A stretch of 64,000 nt of DNA from Trichoplax sp. H2 (Eukaryota; Placozoa; Uniplacotomia; Trichoplacea), in NCBI GenBank assembly GCA_003344405.1, contig NOWV01000183.1, positions 93,757 through 157,756 of the forward strand, written 5' to 3'. Below, one piece after another: positions 10,807 through 23,258 of this stretch. Positions within the stretch are counted from its first letter, which is position 1. Each line of letters starts with the position of its first letter. A program made the position numbers and the translations under genes. The notes below the pieces were generated by a model. The model was not told the DNA's origin. It saw only the letters and a program-made list of their open reading frames with translations, and searched no databases.

Positions 10807-13200
10807 ATGGCAACGGGAGCTGTTCGTGTTATTCACCATTTAAAAAAGCATTATCAGGTAAGCTCCATGTCTGACATGACGATCATTTAGAATATAGTAG
10901 ACGAGTGACTAAAACGTTGCATTACAATTCGAGTTTTGACTGCTATTATTCCCTAATTGAATCAGTCCTATTACTACTGCTTACACTCCATTGAGATAGT
11001 GGATTAGTTGCATTTCACGGACCCGTTCAGGATAATGTATACTGTTTAGGATATGTATATATAAATGTATACGTGTATACTCGGTATACTTTTGCATGAT
11101 AGAATTTTCATGGCTAATGAATACCTTCAATTTTATGATAGCTGTCATACTTTCCGATTCAAGGTTTAGATTTTGTATAGAATAATGAAGTAGTCAAACC
11201 GAAAACATTGTGAAAATTTATAGCTTATTTCAACATACAAACAATACTATACAGTACTCGAATATACCGCAACTATGCGCGTATCCTATTTTGCTAATAT
11301 GCTTCAACTACTGTAGACTGACGAACGCAAGAATTATGTACAGTACTGTAGATCAAATAAGTGCTTATCGCCAGTTATTGGAAAATCCACTTGAACAGTC
11401 TGAAGAAAGCAATTATTATATCCTCGAAAAGAGTATTTGAAATGATTTATAGTTCATTTGTAAGTAAATTTTTCTCGTATATTAACTTGGCTAAAGAGCA
11501 ATTTTAAAGTCAAAATTATGTTACTACCGTTTTCTAAATAAAACGCGCAAAATAACGCAACCATAATGATCTAGCCGTACTTTATCGATCCGAAAAGGCG
11601 AATTGATAGTTAGCGTAACACTTCTAACGTACGAATCCGATGATAAAAATGTTAAAACTCACACGACATTTTAAATTAAAATTTACCCATGCTATTCTAT
11701 TACAATTATTGATGTAATTTAATAAAATTCTAATATAAGATTAAATGAGTATATAGTACTGTATGAGCGGCAGGGCTGGATGCCCTTCTAATTACTGTAA
11801 AGTTGATAGCATAACGTTGAATGTCTCCGACAAAGGACATTATACTGTACAGCTGCTGTATAGTCCTATCTTTGCTTCTCAATATCCTTTATCTGTTAAT
11901 AACATAATACTATCGGAAAAAAGAGACTACCATATTTTAATAAGAAATACAGTACTGTACAATGTACATGCGCTGATTGATTGCAGTACTCATGATTTGT
12001 TACTATAATCTCTACGTCTGGAGAAAGAAATTTTCGTAGAACATGGGTAATATTTTAATTGAAAGTAAATGATACATACGAGAATAGCTTTAATAATAGC
12101 AGTTAGCTCATGATAAAGGATGATAATGTATTCACAATTTAAAGATAGCATCGAAGGGCAATTACTGTACGTGATCACAATCAGGCATTACCCCACGCCT
12201 TGCATAGAATTTGCATATAAAATGAATCATTATTTGCTATTGCAGTATCTTTGCTACTGTAGAAAATTCCCGACTGTCACAGTGGACTCAGCTACATAAA
12301 ATTTCTTCCAATATCTTGCTTATTAGCAATTTAGATACATAATTTCTAAATGGGAAGGCTTAAGAATGGAAAACAAAATTGCAAGAATTAATGTATTTTA
12401 TTGTCCTTGTTACAAACCCGCTATTAAAGAAATTCTCGAAAACAATAAGAGATTTTGAGTAGTCACTATTAATTATACGATACCATGAATATCATAGTAT
12501 ATGCCACACGTGCCGACTGGTTTTAGGTTAGGGTTTGGTGCTGAATCTCAAATTAATATCATTTCATACTGCCCCCTATAATAAACCTTTGGGGATGGAT
12601 CAAATCGACGTATAGTATTTGTTGGATCAGGCCTAAAATAAAGATGGCTACTAAATAAAACCAGTAGATTGAGAATGATTAACGTGTAGCGGCTGAAATT
12701 GAACTTTTGCTAATTTCGTTTTATTATTTACTTACATTTCTGTATGCATTTGTTCGTAACGCCAGGTACTTCCACTTGTTGGCTGTGTAAATTTTGCTCT
12801 TGGTATTGCATGCTATTCCATGTATTGGGGCTTCAAAAAGCCAGACGTTGGGTATGTCGGATTGCATTATTGTAACTCAAACTAGCCCAATTACATATAA
12901 TCAATAAAATATGTTGGAATGTACCAGTTATTCATATTCTGTCTATAATTTATAATATTTTTTCATTACTATAGTGTCCGACGTTGGAAATATGACGTAC
13001 CATGGGATGCAGTTGGCGACCATGAACAATCTAAGGTACTATTAGCTACGACATCACTGATTTTTACTTTCTATGATTGGAGATAAATATCTGCCACTAC
13101 TAATATTGACGCTATTCAACGACAGATCTTTAGCCCCAATGTTGATTACAACAGCCTTCCACGCCGTGTAAAAATCGAGGACGTTATCAATTTACCTTAA
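10807..13200 (+). CDS. NDUFA4: NDUFA4-family mitochondrial protein (COXFA4-like)
   Basis: Four short exons: 10807-10857, 12766-12851, 12975-13035, 13126-13200, all GT-AG, with phases 0, 2 and 0 fitting, giving 90 residues and a TAA stop. The protein starts MATGAVRVIHHLKKHYQ. A single hydrophobic segment follows (about residues 18-40, LPLVGCVNFALGIACYSMYW). After it come KKPDVGVRRWKYDVPWD and the family-typical tail FSPNVDYNSL. Human NDUFA4 has the same plan: a basic start, one membrane helix, NPDV..DR..PEPW and a Y-S-V-N-V-D-Y motif. The family sits in the inner mitochondrial membrane, associated with cytochrome c oxidase. The tail after NVDY is somewhat longer than in human. Intron 1 is 1.9 kb, unusually long for so small a gene. 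AATAAA at 13517-13522 could end the transcript. The paralogue C15orf48/NMES1 is the alternative assignment. Confidence 0.85.
10858..12765 (+). other. First intron of the NDUFA4-like gene
   Basis: AT-rich intron with a few scattered TACAGTA/TACTGTA words (about 11240, 11338, 11840, 11950). The open frames at 11210-11440 and 11763-12008 look random and have no splice or family support. Confidence 0.6.
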
Positions 13201-15409
13201 GCTGCTACTACTTTGTAAATACGAGATTCTGAAATATGTCTGACAGACAAGCAATGACACTGTTGTGTTTAAATTATCTATCACCCTCACTTTTAATATT
13301 TAATGTTATTTGAAAGTGTAAGTCTATAATAATTGAATTAAGATTATATCTGCTTGTCTAACGATATGTTTCCGTAAGTTGTTTAGTTTTAATGGCTTAA
13401 TCATACGTTTCTCAGATTCCATAACAATTTATTGTCAATAGTAAATCAGAGTTTTTGTGACTATGGTATGTGTGTTAAATATTGAAAATATTTGCAATTT
13501 TCTACGTAACTCTGTTAATAAAGTAACAAAATCTTGACCATTTAACTTGGACAAAGATTGCGTTGTACATTTGAAGATAGTACGTCTTGCTTTACGATTT
13601 TCAAAAATAATGGATTTCTTTATATTCTAGTTCATCATTAGATCTATTTGTGTGAATCGTAATTCAGGATATAGTGTAATATGTTAGGAATCACGGAGGA
13701 AATTATTAATCGACTATTAGCTGTAGCGCGGCCTGTGAGGACACTATGTAACTCAGTTTTGATTAATATAAACATCTCACTGGTCAGAATTGCAAAATAA
13801 TGTAAGTCGATGCGCATCCTATTGTTTATAAAGAGCAGCTAAGAGATGTGTTTAATGCCTATAGCAAATATATTAGTAACGGATTCAGAATGGATAGATT
13901 GTTATATATCACGAATAAAAACTAATTGTAAAGATTTCGGTTGAATTTCTTGCTTGCGAAAAAGTGAATGCAGACTTGAATATACTGTATATTACGTAAT
14001 GTAGACTGTATGCAATCTCCTAATATTGTCATAAGTAATTGCCTCTCTTCACTCAATGCTCATTAAAAACACTTTCAGTAGCTGGCGTGTCAGAAATGAT
14101 GATCACTACCGTTCAGAATTAGATTGCAACAGGGCTAGCGACAGTCTGGGTCTACAATACTGTATATCCACGGAAATAAATAATTTAAAGCAGCGATTTT
14201 GACGCTTATATCAAATTTTACAGAAAGTGTAACTACTGTATACATTCAAGTGTTATCGAATACTACACCTTACCATATTATATCAATTAACCCAGCACGC
14301 TATGCCTTACAAATTATAACATTACCTTGCATTTTTACTCAACACAGTCAGTGGAAATTGATCAATGGAAGGTATAAAAGCAAACTAAAATTACTTGGTG
14401 GATATCGTGGGATTAAGCTTTATACAGCAAATCTTAAAGTGGGTCATAGTATTTTTACTCCTAAATGATATTCATTTTCGGATCAGACATTGAGAAACAG
14501 GTGTAGTGATATATCGAACTGAATCAATTAAGATAATAGTCTATTGAATAATTTAATTAAGTGCTTCGAGTCTTAAATCCGTGCCTACTTGCAATTTTAT
14601 ATGAAATCTAACTTAAAATATTCGGAAGCAAAAAATTTTAGCACGACTCTAGATTCTATTTAAAAAGATCTGCTTTTATTATATCATTCCAAAGGAGAAT
14701 AATAACCGTAAATAAAGATCAAACTCGTTCATTGCTATTATAGTACAGTACAAAACGAACCATTTGTTCGTTAATAAAAACCAGCAATATACGATTATAT
14801 GCTACATAATTTCAGAATGTGGCTATCTGTCGATATGCTGACTATTTATTTCAGCATTTAAATTATAATACAATAATAGCAAATATGCCTATTTTCTGCA
14901 TCTTTAGTAAAGCGATTGTATTAAAGATACGAGTATGCCGCTACATAAAATGACAACTTGTAATTGCAGTACTTTATAAAAGTAATACTTGAATTCTTGA
15001 GAAATAGTTGAATGAATTATAAATTTTAGTTGATTACGCTAATAATCATAATAAACGATATGGTAGCAATTAAAACGATATGTATAAAATTTGATTAACG
15101 TATTTTATGTCAATATTTCAAAAACGCTATATTTTCAATATATTATTTACATACAGAATAGATAATCATGTGTGCCTTGAACACGCATTAATTTAATACG
15201 ACGGAATAAGTACTTCAAATGATCAGCTATTGATGCTGTATATCTGTAAATATAGTCTATCTATTTCGTCTTAACATACAGTCAAAGAAAGACAGTCAAC
15301 TCTCATTCGTCAAGCAATGTAGATTACGACTAATAATTTTAATATATGGCTCTGATAGTCATAAATAGTTTAGAGGAATCAAAGAAAGCTAATATTATTG
15401 CTATCGCAA
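13201..15409. other. Intergenic region between convergent genes
   Basis: AT-rich DNA between the 3' ends of the NDUFA4-like (+) and ANKRD53-like (-) genes. A possible poly(A) signal for the former is at 13517. A frame at 14199-14468 and a short frame from the ATG at 13681 were examined and not accepted. No repeat array or RNA gene was seen. Confidence 0.5.
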
Positions 15410-17281
15410 TTATCTCGCATTCATCAATGATTTTGTTTTATTTTTTAGCTGACGATAGCGCAATGATTCATGATTTCCATTAGTATTTTTAGGTTGAGCC
15501 AAGCGACTAAATATAGATCTCGGGCCATTACGTTTTTTAAGTTCTTCTTTTACTCTAGCCTTTTCTTCTTCTTGATTCTTACGGATTCTTTCCATTTCTT
15601 CATCACTATCGGGATGAACAACGACAATACAAGTTGCTTTTGAAACAACTTTATTTTTGCGTCTTCGCTCTCGAGCTATATTTTCGATCAACCTTTCACG
15701 TTGATAAGCTAATGCTTCTTTTTGTTTAGCTAATCTCTTGGTATGTTTAGTTACGAAAGCTCTACCACTTGAAATTGAATCAGTAGTTTCCGCAGCAGTT
15801 GCATCAATTTGTTCTAACGCTTTATCAAGCATCAATAAATTTAATGATGAAATCTGGTCAGTACTTTCTTGACGATTTCGTTGAGGGTTAGGTCCAAACA
15901 TGTAAGGTTTCATTGAAAATTGCTTCTTTTCCATCCAGTCGTGAAATGCCAGGCTACCATAAAATTTTCGTTCCTTCTCTTCATCTTGTTCAGCTTTCAT
16001 TTGACCTTGCCTTTCTAATGATATAATTTTATTAGTAAATTGATTTTCTTTTATAGTTTCTTTTTTATCAATTTTCCATTGCGCTTGATTCAGAATGCGC
16101 ATGCATTCACGATGACTCCATAAGCGTGCTAAAAATGCTGGCGTATGTCCTCGCTCATCAGGTTGTGTAACTATGGCATTCACTGCAATCAGTTCTTTTA
16201 AACAATCAACACTGCCACAAATTGCTGCCATATGTGCTGGAGTTAAGCCGTCGCGATTAGTTCTAAAGACAGTAGCCAATAGAGATCAGACTTAATTCAT
16301 GTGCACACGTACAGTACTATGATATCAACAGAATAGATGGAGACATTGAGAAATGCGAAGGCAAAGATGTTGCTTAAATAAAAAGCTATCACCATATTGA
16401 GACTAAATTAATCGTTATAGTATACATTTACGTTCAACTAGCACGATTGAAATTAAAAATAATCAAAATTGTTTAGTTGTTATACCGCATATACATCAAA
16501 TGTACGTATAATAGATAAGAAAACAAGAAACGATATAACTTACTTAGAAGGATCAGCGCCTGCACGTAAAAGGTATTGAACACATTCCAAACTACGATTT
16601 GAGTTATCATTATTAATCGCAAGATGCAATGGTGTCCATCCAGCAACATTAGAGGTATTTGGATCTATCTTTTGCTTTTCAACAAGAAGCATGAGACAAT
16701 CAAGACGACCATGCAACGCTGCTAAATGAATTGCGGACAATCCCTAATAGCGATTTAACAGGAAATTAGCTATAAAATTTAAGCAATAACCTCAGGAATA
16801 GTGTAAAAAGTAACAGTAACCGCAACCTATATGATATTACTTTGTCGGTCGTTGAAGACTACGGTGGAATTTATCAGATCGGATTAATTATCAATTATTA
16901 CACAGCGTTATTTATAACATGCAGTACGCCATTTCCCGAAACCGAAGTTACAATCATTTTTATCCACATACTATACTCTACATCTATAGCGGATGCAGTT
17001 AGTGATACAATTAGATTTCATTGTAAGCTAAGAAAATACAGGTTACATAGATTATTAGCATTGATAAGTCAATAAGTTTATAGTTCACGGTAGTTTAGTT
17101 ATTCTATCTTGACATGGAATACCTCTTTATCAGTTTGATGAACTGGTCTTCGTTGGCGTATACTCTGATGCAACCACGCCATATCACCTACTGTGCAGGC
17201 CATTAATGTATCTTGATCCTGTACTGTGTTGGTCTTTTTAATTCTCATTCGTGGCTTTGCTAAATTCGAATTTTCATCCAT
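15410..17281 (-). CDS. ANKRD53: Ankyrin-repeat protein, ANKRD53-like
   Basis: Three exons: 17281-17123, 16743-16544, 16262-15410, GT-AG with phases 0 and 2 matching, for 403 residues. The start is the ATG at 17281 (MDENSNLAKPRMRIKKTN). About four ankyrin repeats occupy residues 50-190: GLSAIHLAALHGRLDCLMLL, then GWTPLHLAINN, DGLTPAHMAAICGSVDCLKE and GHTPAFLARLWSHRECMRIL. A long charged, helical C-terminal tail follows, rich in K, E, R and Q, including a K/R-E block before the end. Short N-terminus, a four-repeat block and a basic helical tail match ANKRD53, which in mammals helps spindle and chromosome behaviour in mitosis. That link is from memory of the family, not shown here. Other small ankyrin proteins remain possible. 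It is tail to tail with the NDUFA4-like gene. Confidence 0.75.
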
Positions 17282-17750
17282 GCCTAGTATTCTTATAATC
17301 CGGGAAGTTGTAAATCACTTAATACGATTATAAAAGGATATTTTTCTAGAATTTGTATGGAGGCAGGTAAAAGGAAATAATGGATAAGATTTTATCTGAT
17401 ATTGCAGATCAGAATAAAATATACTACATTATGGAAAAATATCTGCCAGTCATAAAAATAAGGCATACGAGGCTTTGAAAGCTTGACTTCAATGTACCGT
17501 TGACAAAATGCTGGAATAATGTTGGTGAAACTATTGGATATTGGCAATGTATAACGTATTGGTAGCTGTATAAAACTGCGGGCTACTGATCTGTAAACAG
17601 TACGTTCAGCAGAGACTGAGAGTCTCCGGAAATGAGTAAAATTGAATATACAAGTTACTAACTTATGTGAGGAACTCTATCGCACCAAATTGCTAACCAA
17701 TTTCCCAGTCAATATTTTATGCCGGTTTTGTTGCTAAGTTACGCACGCCA
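17282..17750. other. Upstream region of the ANKRD53-like gene
   Basis: Intergenic DNA between the ANKRD53-like start codon and palindrome island D. No exon or defined promoter motif is visible. Confidence 0.35.
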
Positions 17751-18470
17751 TACTACAGTATATCTTACACTATTTTATCCCAACTTCTACAGTGTACTGT
17801 ACAGCCTGAACTGTACGATAACGGTACAGTACTGTACTGTATGTCTGTAGTGTCTGTCTGTACGGTATCTTCTTATTTACTTACTGTCACACAGGACTGT
17901 ATAGTGTCTGTCTGTCTTTCCACGCCTGCTTCCAGAGTTACAGTACTGGTAACAGTACTGTTAATTGACAGTCCTGACTTATTACTTCTTCGGACAGACG
18001 GACATCTTCCACCAAATGATACTGTCAATGTCGAAGAACGATTACTTAGTAGGAATCTTCCGTGTCTGTTTTCTAATAAATCACTGCTACTAATTTAAAT
18101 AACATGGACGATCTTATATAGCTATTTCAAAGCAGAACTTGAGGAGTACACTAAGTACTGCCATGATACTGCACATTGTACTGTGCAGTCTGTAGCCCCC
18201 AATGCACTACTCTAAGTACTGTCATAACGGAGTGTATGGACAATATTTTAAGGCGATGAGGAGAAATTCTGTCCGTCCGAGAGGGATCAGCCCAGGTCTG
18301 ATACTGTACAAAAGCGTGCAGCAGGACTACTGTAACAGTACTAGGAGTCCATAGTAAAACCAAGCAAGCAGCGAATTTGGAGGCCAATAGCTGACAGACA
18401 GTATAGTGTATCGTTTCAGGTATACGATTCACCTGAGATGACCAGCGTCGCGGTATAGTACTGTACTACT
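17750..18470. repeat. Palindrome island D
   Basis: This is a cluster of TACTGTAC, GTACAGTAC and TGTCTGTCTG words (for example 17793-17800, 17820-17842, 17870-17960, 18150-18180, 18300-18340, 18455-18468). It is less AT-rich than its flanks. It lies between the divergent ANKRD53-like and LRR genes, so it could overlap their promoters. The open frames through it (17841-18098 plus, 18151-18432 minus) have no family features. Confidence 0.75.
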
Positions 18471-18704
18471 GGAGTAGAATGGTCGAGCTCGTTTTTATCC
18501 CCTAGGCAACCATGCCAGACGAGATGTGCACTGGGCAAAAAGAATTGACTCAGCAAATTCGAATGGAATATATTCATTAATTGGATCTTATTATTGATGT
18601 TATGGATGGCCTATGGTTAGCATGAATTAATAGCAGATTCTTTCTAATTTCAATAATTGATTATCCGGCAATACTATAGAAGAGCACTCGCAATCTTGCC
18701 CGTC

Positions 18705-18855
18705 ATGAATCGCAATGGAAAGGAATTGGGCTTCAGCCTCAAAGAAATCTGCCTCAAGGTCATTGCAGATCATATTGATGAATGGTTTTGCTCGTCGATA
18801 TCGGAGTTAACATTAAAAAATTCAATGTATGTTCTTGGTCCATTCGAATGCCTCG
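18705..18855 (+). CDS. Candidate first exon of the LRR gene
   Basis: ATG at 18705 has G at -3. The frame reads MNRNGKELGFSLKEICLKVI, then ADHIDEWF and SSISELTLKNSMYVLGPFEC, and meets a good donor (CTCG|GTAAGT) at 18856 in phase 1. An N-terminal helix of the type S-L-K-E-[IL]-C-L-K-x-[IV]-A followed by 'LTL' is seen at the start of several FBXL/AMN1/ZYG11-type LRR proteins. I could not trace the following exons through 19.6-21.9 kb, so the link to the LRR exons at 21988-23258 is inference. The same-strand minisatellite starts 30 bp after the donor. Confidence 0.5.
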
Positions 18856-18885
18856 GTAAGTTATTAAGGAGCCTACGAATTGAAT

Positions 18886-19660
18886 TGCAGCAATCCTATT
18901 CTTAAGGGCTGGATTGCAGATGGAGCAACAACACATTTCTGTGTCGCTATTCTACACGCCTTCGCTTCGAAGCACTACATGCAGGCATGCAGTAATCCTA
19001 TTCTTAAGGGCTGGATTGTAGATTGAGCAAGAACACATTTCTGTGTCGCTATTCTACCATCTTCGCTTTGAAGCACTACATACAGTAGTCCTATTCTTAA
19101 GGGCTGGATTGTAGATTGAGCAAGAATACATTTCTGTGTCGCTATTCTGCACATCTTCGCTTTGAAGCACTACATACAGTAGTCCTATTCTTAAGGGCTG
19201 GATTGCAAATTGAGCAAGAACACATTTCTGTGTCGCTATTCTACACGTCTTCGCTTCGAAGCACTACATGCAGTAATCCTATTCTTAAGGGCTGGATTGT
19301 AGATTGAGCAACAATACATTTCTGTGTCGCTATTCTACCATCTTCGCTTTGCGCTTTGAAGCACTACATACAGTAATCCTATTCTTAAGGGCTGGATTGC
19401 AATTGAGCAAGAACACATTTCTGTGTCGTTATTCTACACATCTTCGCTTTGAAGCACTACATACAGTAGTCCTATTCTTAAGGGCTGGATTGCAAATTGA
19501 GCAAGAACACATTTCTGTGTCGCTATTCTACACGTCTTCGCTTCGAAGCACTACATGCAGTAATCATATTCTTAAGGGCTGGATTGCAAATTGAGCAACA
19601 ACACATTTCTGTGTCGCTATTCTACATGTCTTAGCTTCGAAGCAGTACATGCTCACAGAG
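18886..19660. repeat. Minisatellite, about eight units of 91-103 bp
   Basis: The anchor attcttaagggctggattg recurs near 18899, 19002, 19093, 19189, 19283, 19382, 19474 and 19571. Each unit also carries cacatttctgtgtcgctatt and cttcgctttgaagcactaca. Unit length varies and is not a multiple of three, so the open frames that cross it are accidental. It appears to lie in an intron of the LRR gene. Confidence 0.92.
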
Positions 19661-21987
19661 CAGATTAACTAATACCACAATGGTGGATTGATCAACTATG
19701 ATATGATATAATGCAAGCAAAGGTATTCAGGCTTTCTGATATCAGTGCAGACTACCAGCATAGGAATATCCGTGCTATCGAACCGTGTAGCTGCACACTC
19801 ATTGTGTAGAATATAAGCCCATGATCAATTCGAGAGCGATCGAACTGTATCAATTTTAAAGGGACACAGCTAACTGGAGATAACCATCAATTCTACACCA
19901 GTAACATATCCCATATCTTTGACATACATCATCAGCATCATTGTAATGTTGCTACCGCCAACAGCAAAGTTTAAGAATTTGAAACTGCAACCGGTGGTTC
20001 TAACACAGTTCAACTCCAGTCCGGCTTTGAGCCGAATTGCTGTGATAGCTAATTATATGATCGGTTAGTTCTGTACAGTGTACAGTATTAAGTTAATGCT
20101 AACAGTTTGTAATAAGCCATCGAGGATCTTGAAAAGCCTGAACTTACGTCAGTATTATTACGGTATCAGTAAGTATACGCGTACAGTAATTGCGAATCGA
20201 ACTAGATCATAGTTGTAGATAACATTAATCATTAGTCTCCAAAATACCTTGGTCGCAACATACCCAACGAGCTACAGCCACTCTATCCCCCTGGACTGGA
20301 CATACTTACTTTTTGTATAGTTGATGTGAACTAAAATAATAAATTTTAGCGATAAGATCCTTGTAGGCCTTCTAAATTAAATATCAGCGTCAAACAGGTA
20401 ATATTGTTTGATGACCCGTTATTATACGCGTAGATTGTTATGCTGCCAGAAAATATCATAATGTTCCATGTTTTGTCCTGTCGATGTGATGGAAACAATT
20501 TACCTTTGTCATATCTACTTTATAGATTCCGAATCAACTCAGCAATTAATCAACTTATTAAGTATGAAGAAGAAACTTAAAGTAATGCACCTGCACCTAC
20601 TGTTGCATTCACGATTGGAAGCAATCGATTTTACCGTGCCGTGCGCTTTCATGAATGATATCTTTATTAAAAAGCTCGAATATCGATGTCCGGTAAGCAA
20701 TATAACAACTATGAAACTTCATATTAACGATACATGGGTGTCACTTTCGTTCGGTCTTGCAGTATGTAGCTACCTTAATTGTCAGAAATGTCTCCATGAC
20801 AAGGGTCTTACTGACATGCCAACCAAGTAGCTGTTATAATTGTTGAATATTACGTTAGACAAACTGTGTCACAGACTTCAATAGCTGGAACTTACGCTTG
20901 ACTGAATTAAGTAACTTCGATGGCCAAATATCTATTAGCTAAGAGTGAAGTATATCTTCATCAGCAGCCTTGTAATAATTGCAGCTAATTACAGTGATTG
21001 TCTGTTTTAAAGAATGATAGTAATATGAAGTTAAGCACCATGTGATGTACAATGATTAATTGTGCTTAATGAAACAGTATACTAGTGCCATTGGAATTAA
21101 GATCCATTCGTTGCAGGCTTTAAATCGATTAAAATTATCTAATAAGACCTACCGTAATAATGAAAAAAATGATGAGGTGCTCTAGCTGCAACTAATACCA
21201 CATTCAATTAATGTAGCTTGTAAGTGAAAACGCCTATCTTTGCTTCAATCTTAATATATCTACTTAGAAAAGTAGCATAAGAAAAGTATAACACTGAGAG
21301 AGCAATTGATGGTACTTAGACCAATCAAACTATCGAAAAATAGATTTGGAATCAATTAGAATTAGTAAGCAAGCGGAGTATATCACTCTGATGTAACTAC
21401 TCGATAAATGTTTAAGTGAACCATCTCAACTTACTACTTTTTATATATTTCACAGAGCGATTAGTGGTATCATGCATTCAGAATTATATTTTTATGCTAC
21501 TCTAAAGTAATTCTAATTAATTAATCAATTACAACTAATCACACAAATTGAAATAGATTATGCCTTACTTTTCCTTTCTAAAGTAACCTAGCAATCTCAT
21601 TTTAAGTAATCTACAATCAGTACATTTGACGCTCATAGTATTCTATTAACTAATTAATGCATTTAGATCGGTTAAGTTAGGTTAGCTATCTACGATTTAT
21701 AGAGCTCAACAAAAATTAAGATCAACTAACAATGATAAATCATAACCCGCATAAAGAAATCGGGAACATAATTATGTAATACTCATGTACACGATAATTT
21801 TTAAAAAGCAAAATTAGTCATGGTCACATTCGTACTACAATACTAGATCTGTCTACTCTATTACTACCATACATCAATTGCTTCATACAAACAATAATTA
21901 ATTATTTTAAACTAAAATTTATAAAGGAAAATTCTAAAACTATCTAAATTACAATCTTATAAACTTTCATTGATAGAAATTAATCAG
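19661..21987 (+). other. Unresolved 5' part or intron of the LRR gene
   Basis: Mostly AT-rich. Besides the candidate exon at 20468-20692, fragments near 20775-20830 and 20890-20945 translate to leucine-rich strings (for example NLRLTELSNFDGQISIS) interrupted by stops. These could be short exons or decayed LRR copies. I cannot build a continuous phase-consistent model here. Confidence 0.35.
20468..20692 (+). CDS. Candidate LRR-like exon
   Basis: ATG at 20468 opens 75 codons that end at a strong donor (CCG|GTAAGC) in phase 0. The peptide contains STQQLINLLSMKKKLKVMHL and IKKLEYRCP, which resembles a degenerate leucine-rich repeat. An in-frame stop lies just upstream and no acceptor is visible, so it would have to be a first exon or part of a pseudogene. 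It lies between the candidate exon at 18705 and the secure LRR exons. Confidence 0.3.
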
Positions 21988-23258
21988 AATATCTTTAAAG
22001 AACTGTTCCAAAGTAACGGCAAAGGCAATCAAGTGCTTGGCTGAAGCTTTCAATGCATTACAGTATCTCGATCTTAGCAATTGCTACATGGCTTGTAAAG
22101 ATGATGTGTTAAGCTGCATTGGAAATAACTGTGCACAATTACGGCAATTAATTTTAGATGGTTGTAGCATGATCACCGATACTGGAATAAAAAATTTTTG
22201 CCAGTGTTATGCCAAAGCTAATCGAGATCGTAAATTATTAAGGAAATTGAGCCTAGTTAATACACAGGTACGATTCGATAACTACTCGTATTAATTAATT
22301 ATTAAGATCTTTTAATATCTAAGTTAACCCGTTCTAAGTGCTAGTATTGTCCTTATATCAGATTACGGATGCAGGTTTAAGGGAAGTATTACAGACCTTT
22401 CGGCTGCTTTCCACACTTTCCGTCAGTGGATGTAGAGACATAGTAGATCCATTTTGTTCTTTCATTCCTCAAAAAAAACTATTTAGTCTTTCTATTCTTG
22501 ACCTATCAAATACGGGCATTAACGATATATCTGTTGACCATATAACGACTCTATGTCCTGGCTTACATGATATTAACATTAGTAATTGTGATAACGTAAC
22601 AGACGTTACTATTACTACTATTAATAGTATTAGTGGAGTAAGAAGTTTTTCTATTGCCGGTTGTCATTTAATTACGTTTACTATTGGAATTATCCCTTTA
22701 CTATATAATCATGGATATCAACTGGAAACGCTCAATCTTTCCGGTATGGATAATATCGACTTGGCCGCTATCTGGCATCTTTGTCCTCGATTAAAAGTAT
22801 TAATAATGGAAAGCTGCAAAGATATTTGTCAAACACCTACATATGGAATAGATACCAATCAGAGTCGCCATCTTCATTTACAGAAACTAAATCTGAAAGA
22901 CAGTACATTTTATCAAGGGGAAGCAGACATTGACGAAAGTCGTTCAGATTGTTTAAAATTTATAAAGAAATTTTGTGGTAATACATTGAAGTATTTATAT
23001 TGGAGTAGGATGGAAGGAATTACTGATTCATTAATTTGTGATTTTCTAAATGAAGATTGCTTCAAGTCTTTAACTTATTTAGAATTACGTTACTGTCATA
23101 ATATTACAAGTGATAGCCTAGAACAAATTTTACAGTGTTGTCCATCTTTGCAACAGTTAGATATTCGCTTCTGTCAGCAAATATCCACCGCCAATAATGA
23201 AGAGCTGAAATCATACGCAGATGAGATAAATCATAATGTTACAATCCTTTGGGAATAA
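21988..23258 (+). CDS. Leucine-rich-repeat protein, FBXL/AMN1 type (3' exons)
   Basis: Two secure exons, 21988-22267 and 22362-23258, are joined in phase 0 across a 94-bp intron and end at TAA (392 codons including the stop). The acceptor at 21987 (taatcag) enters in the frame that reads ISLKNCSKVTAKAIKCLAEA. About ten cysteine-containing LRRs follow, with signature strings LQYLDLSNCYMACKDDVLSC, ITDTGIKNFC, ITDAGLREVL, ILDLSNTGINDISVDHITTL, INISNCDNVTDVTITTI, LTYLELRYCHNITSDSLEQI and LQQLDIRFCQQIST. This consensus (L..L.L..C..I[TS]D..L) is that of F-box/LRR substrate receptors and AMN1. No F-box is present in the resolved part, so the exact subfamily is open. The 5' end is incomplete. It converges on the kinesin gene. 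Confidence 0.8.

Noticed and set aside
13681-13800. Short frame MLGITEEIINRLLAVARP, which recalls the start of PP1 catalytic subunits
   Set aside because: No downstream exon with phosphatase motifs (GDxHG, GDxVDRG) is visible before the ANKRD53-like gene; resemblance is too short.
14199-14468. 89-codon frame containing NGRYKSKLKLLGG, similar to NGRYKEKLQLLGN in the coiled-coil gene at 1.9 kb
   Set aside because: Similarity covers only about a dozen common residues, and the N-G-R part in the other gene lies across an intron boundary. The rest has no protein features.
18886-19660. Regular repeats considered as a CRISPR array
   Set aside because: Whole 96-bp units are repeated with no unique spacers, and the DNA is clearly eukaryotic.
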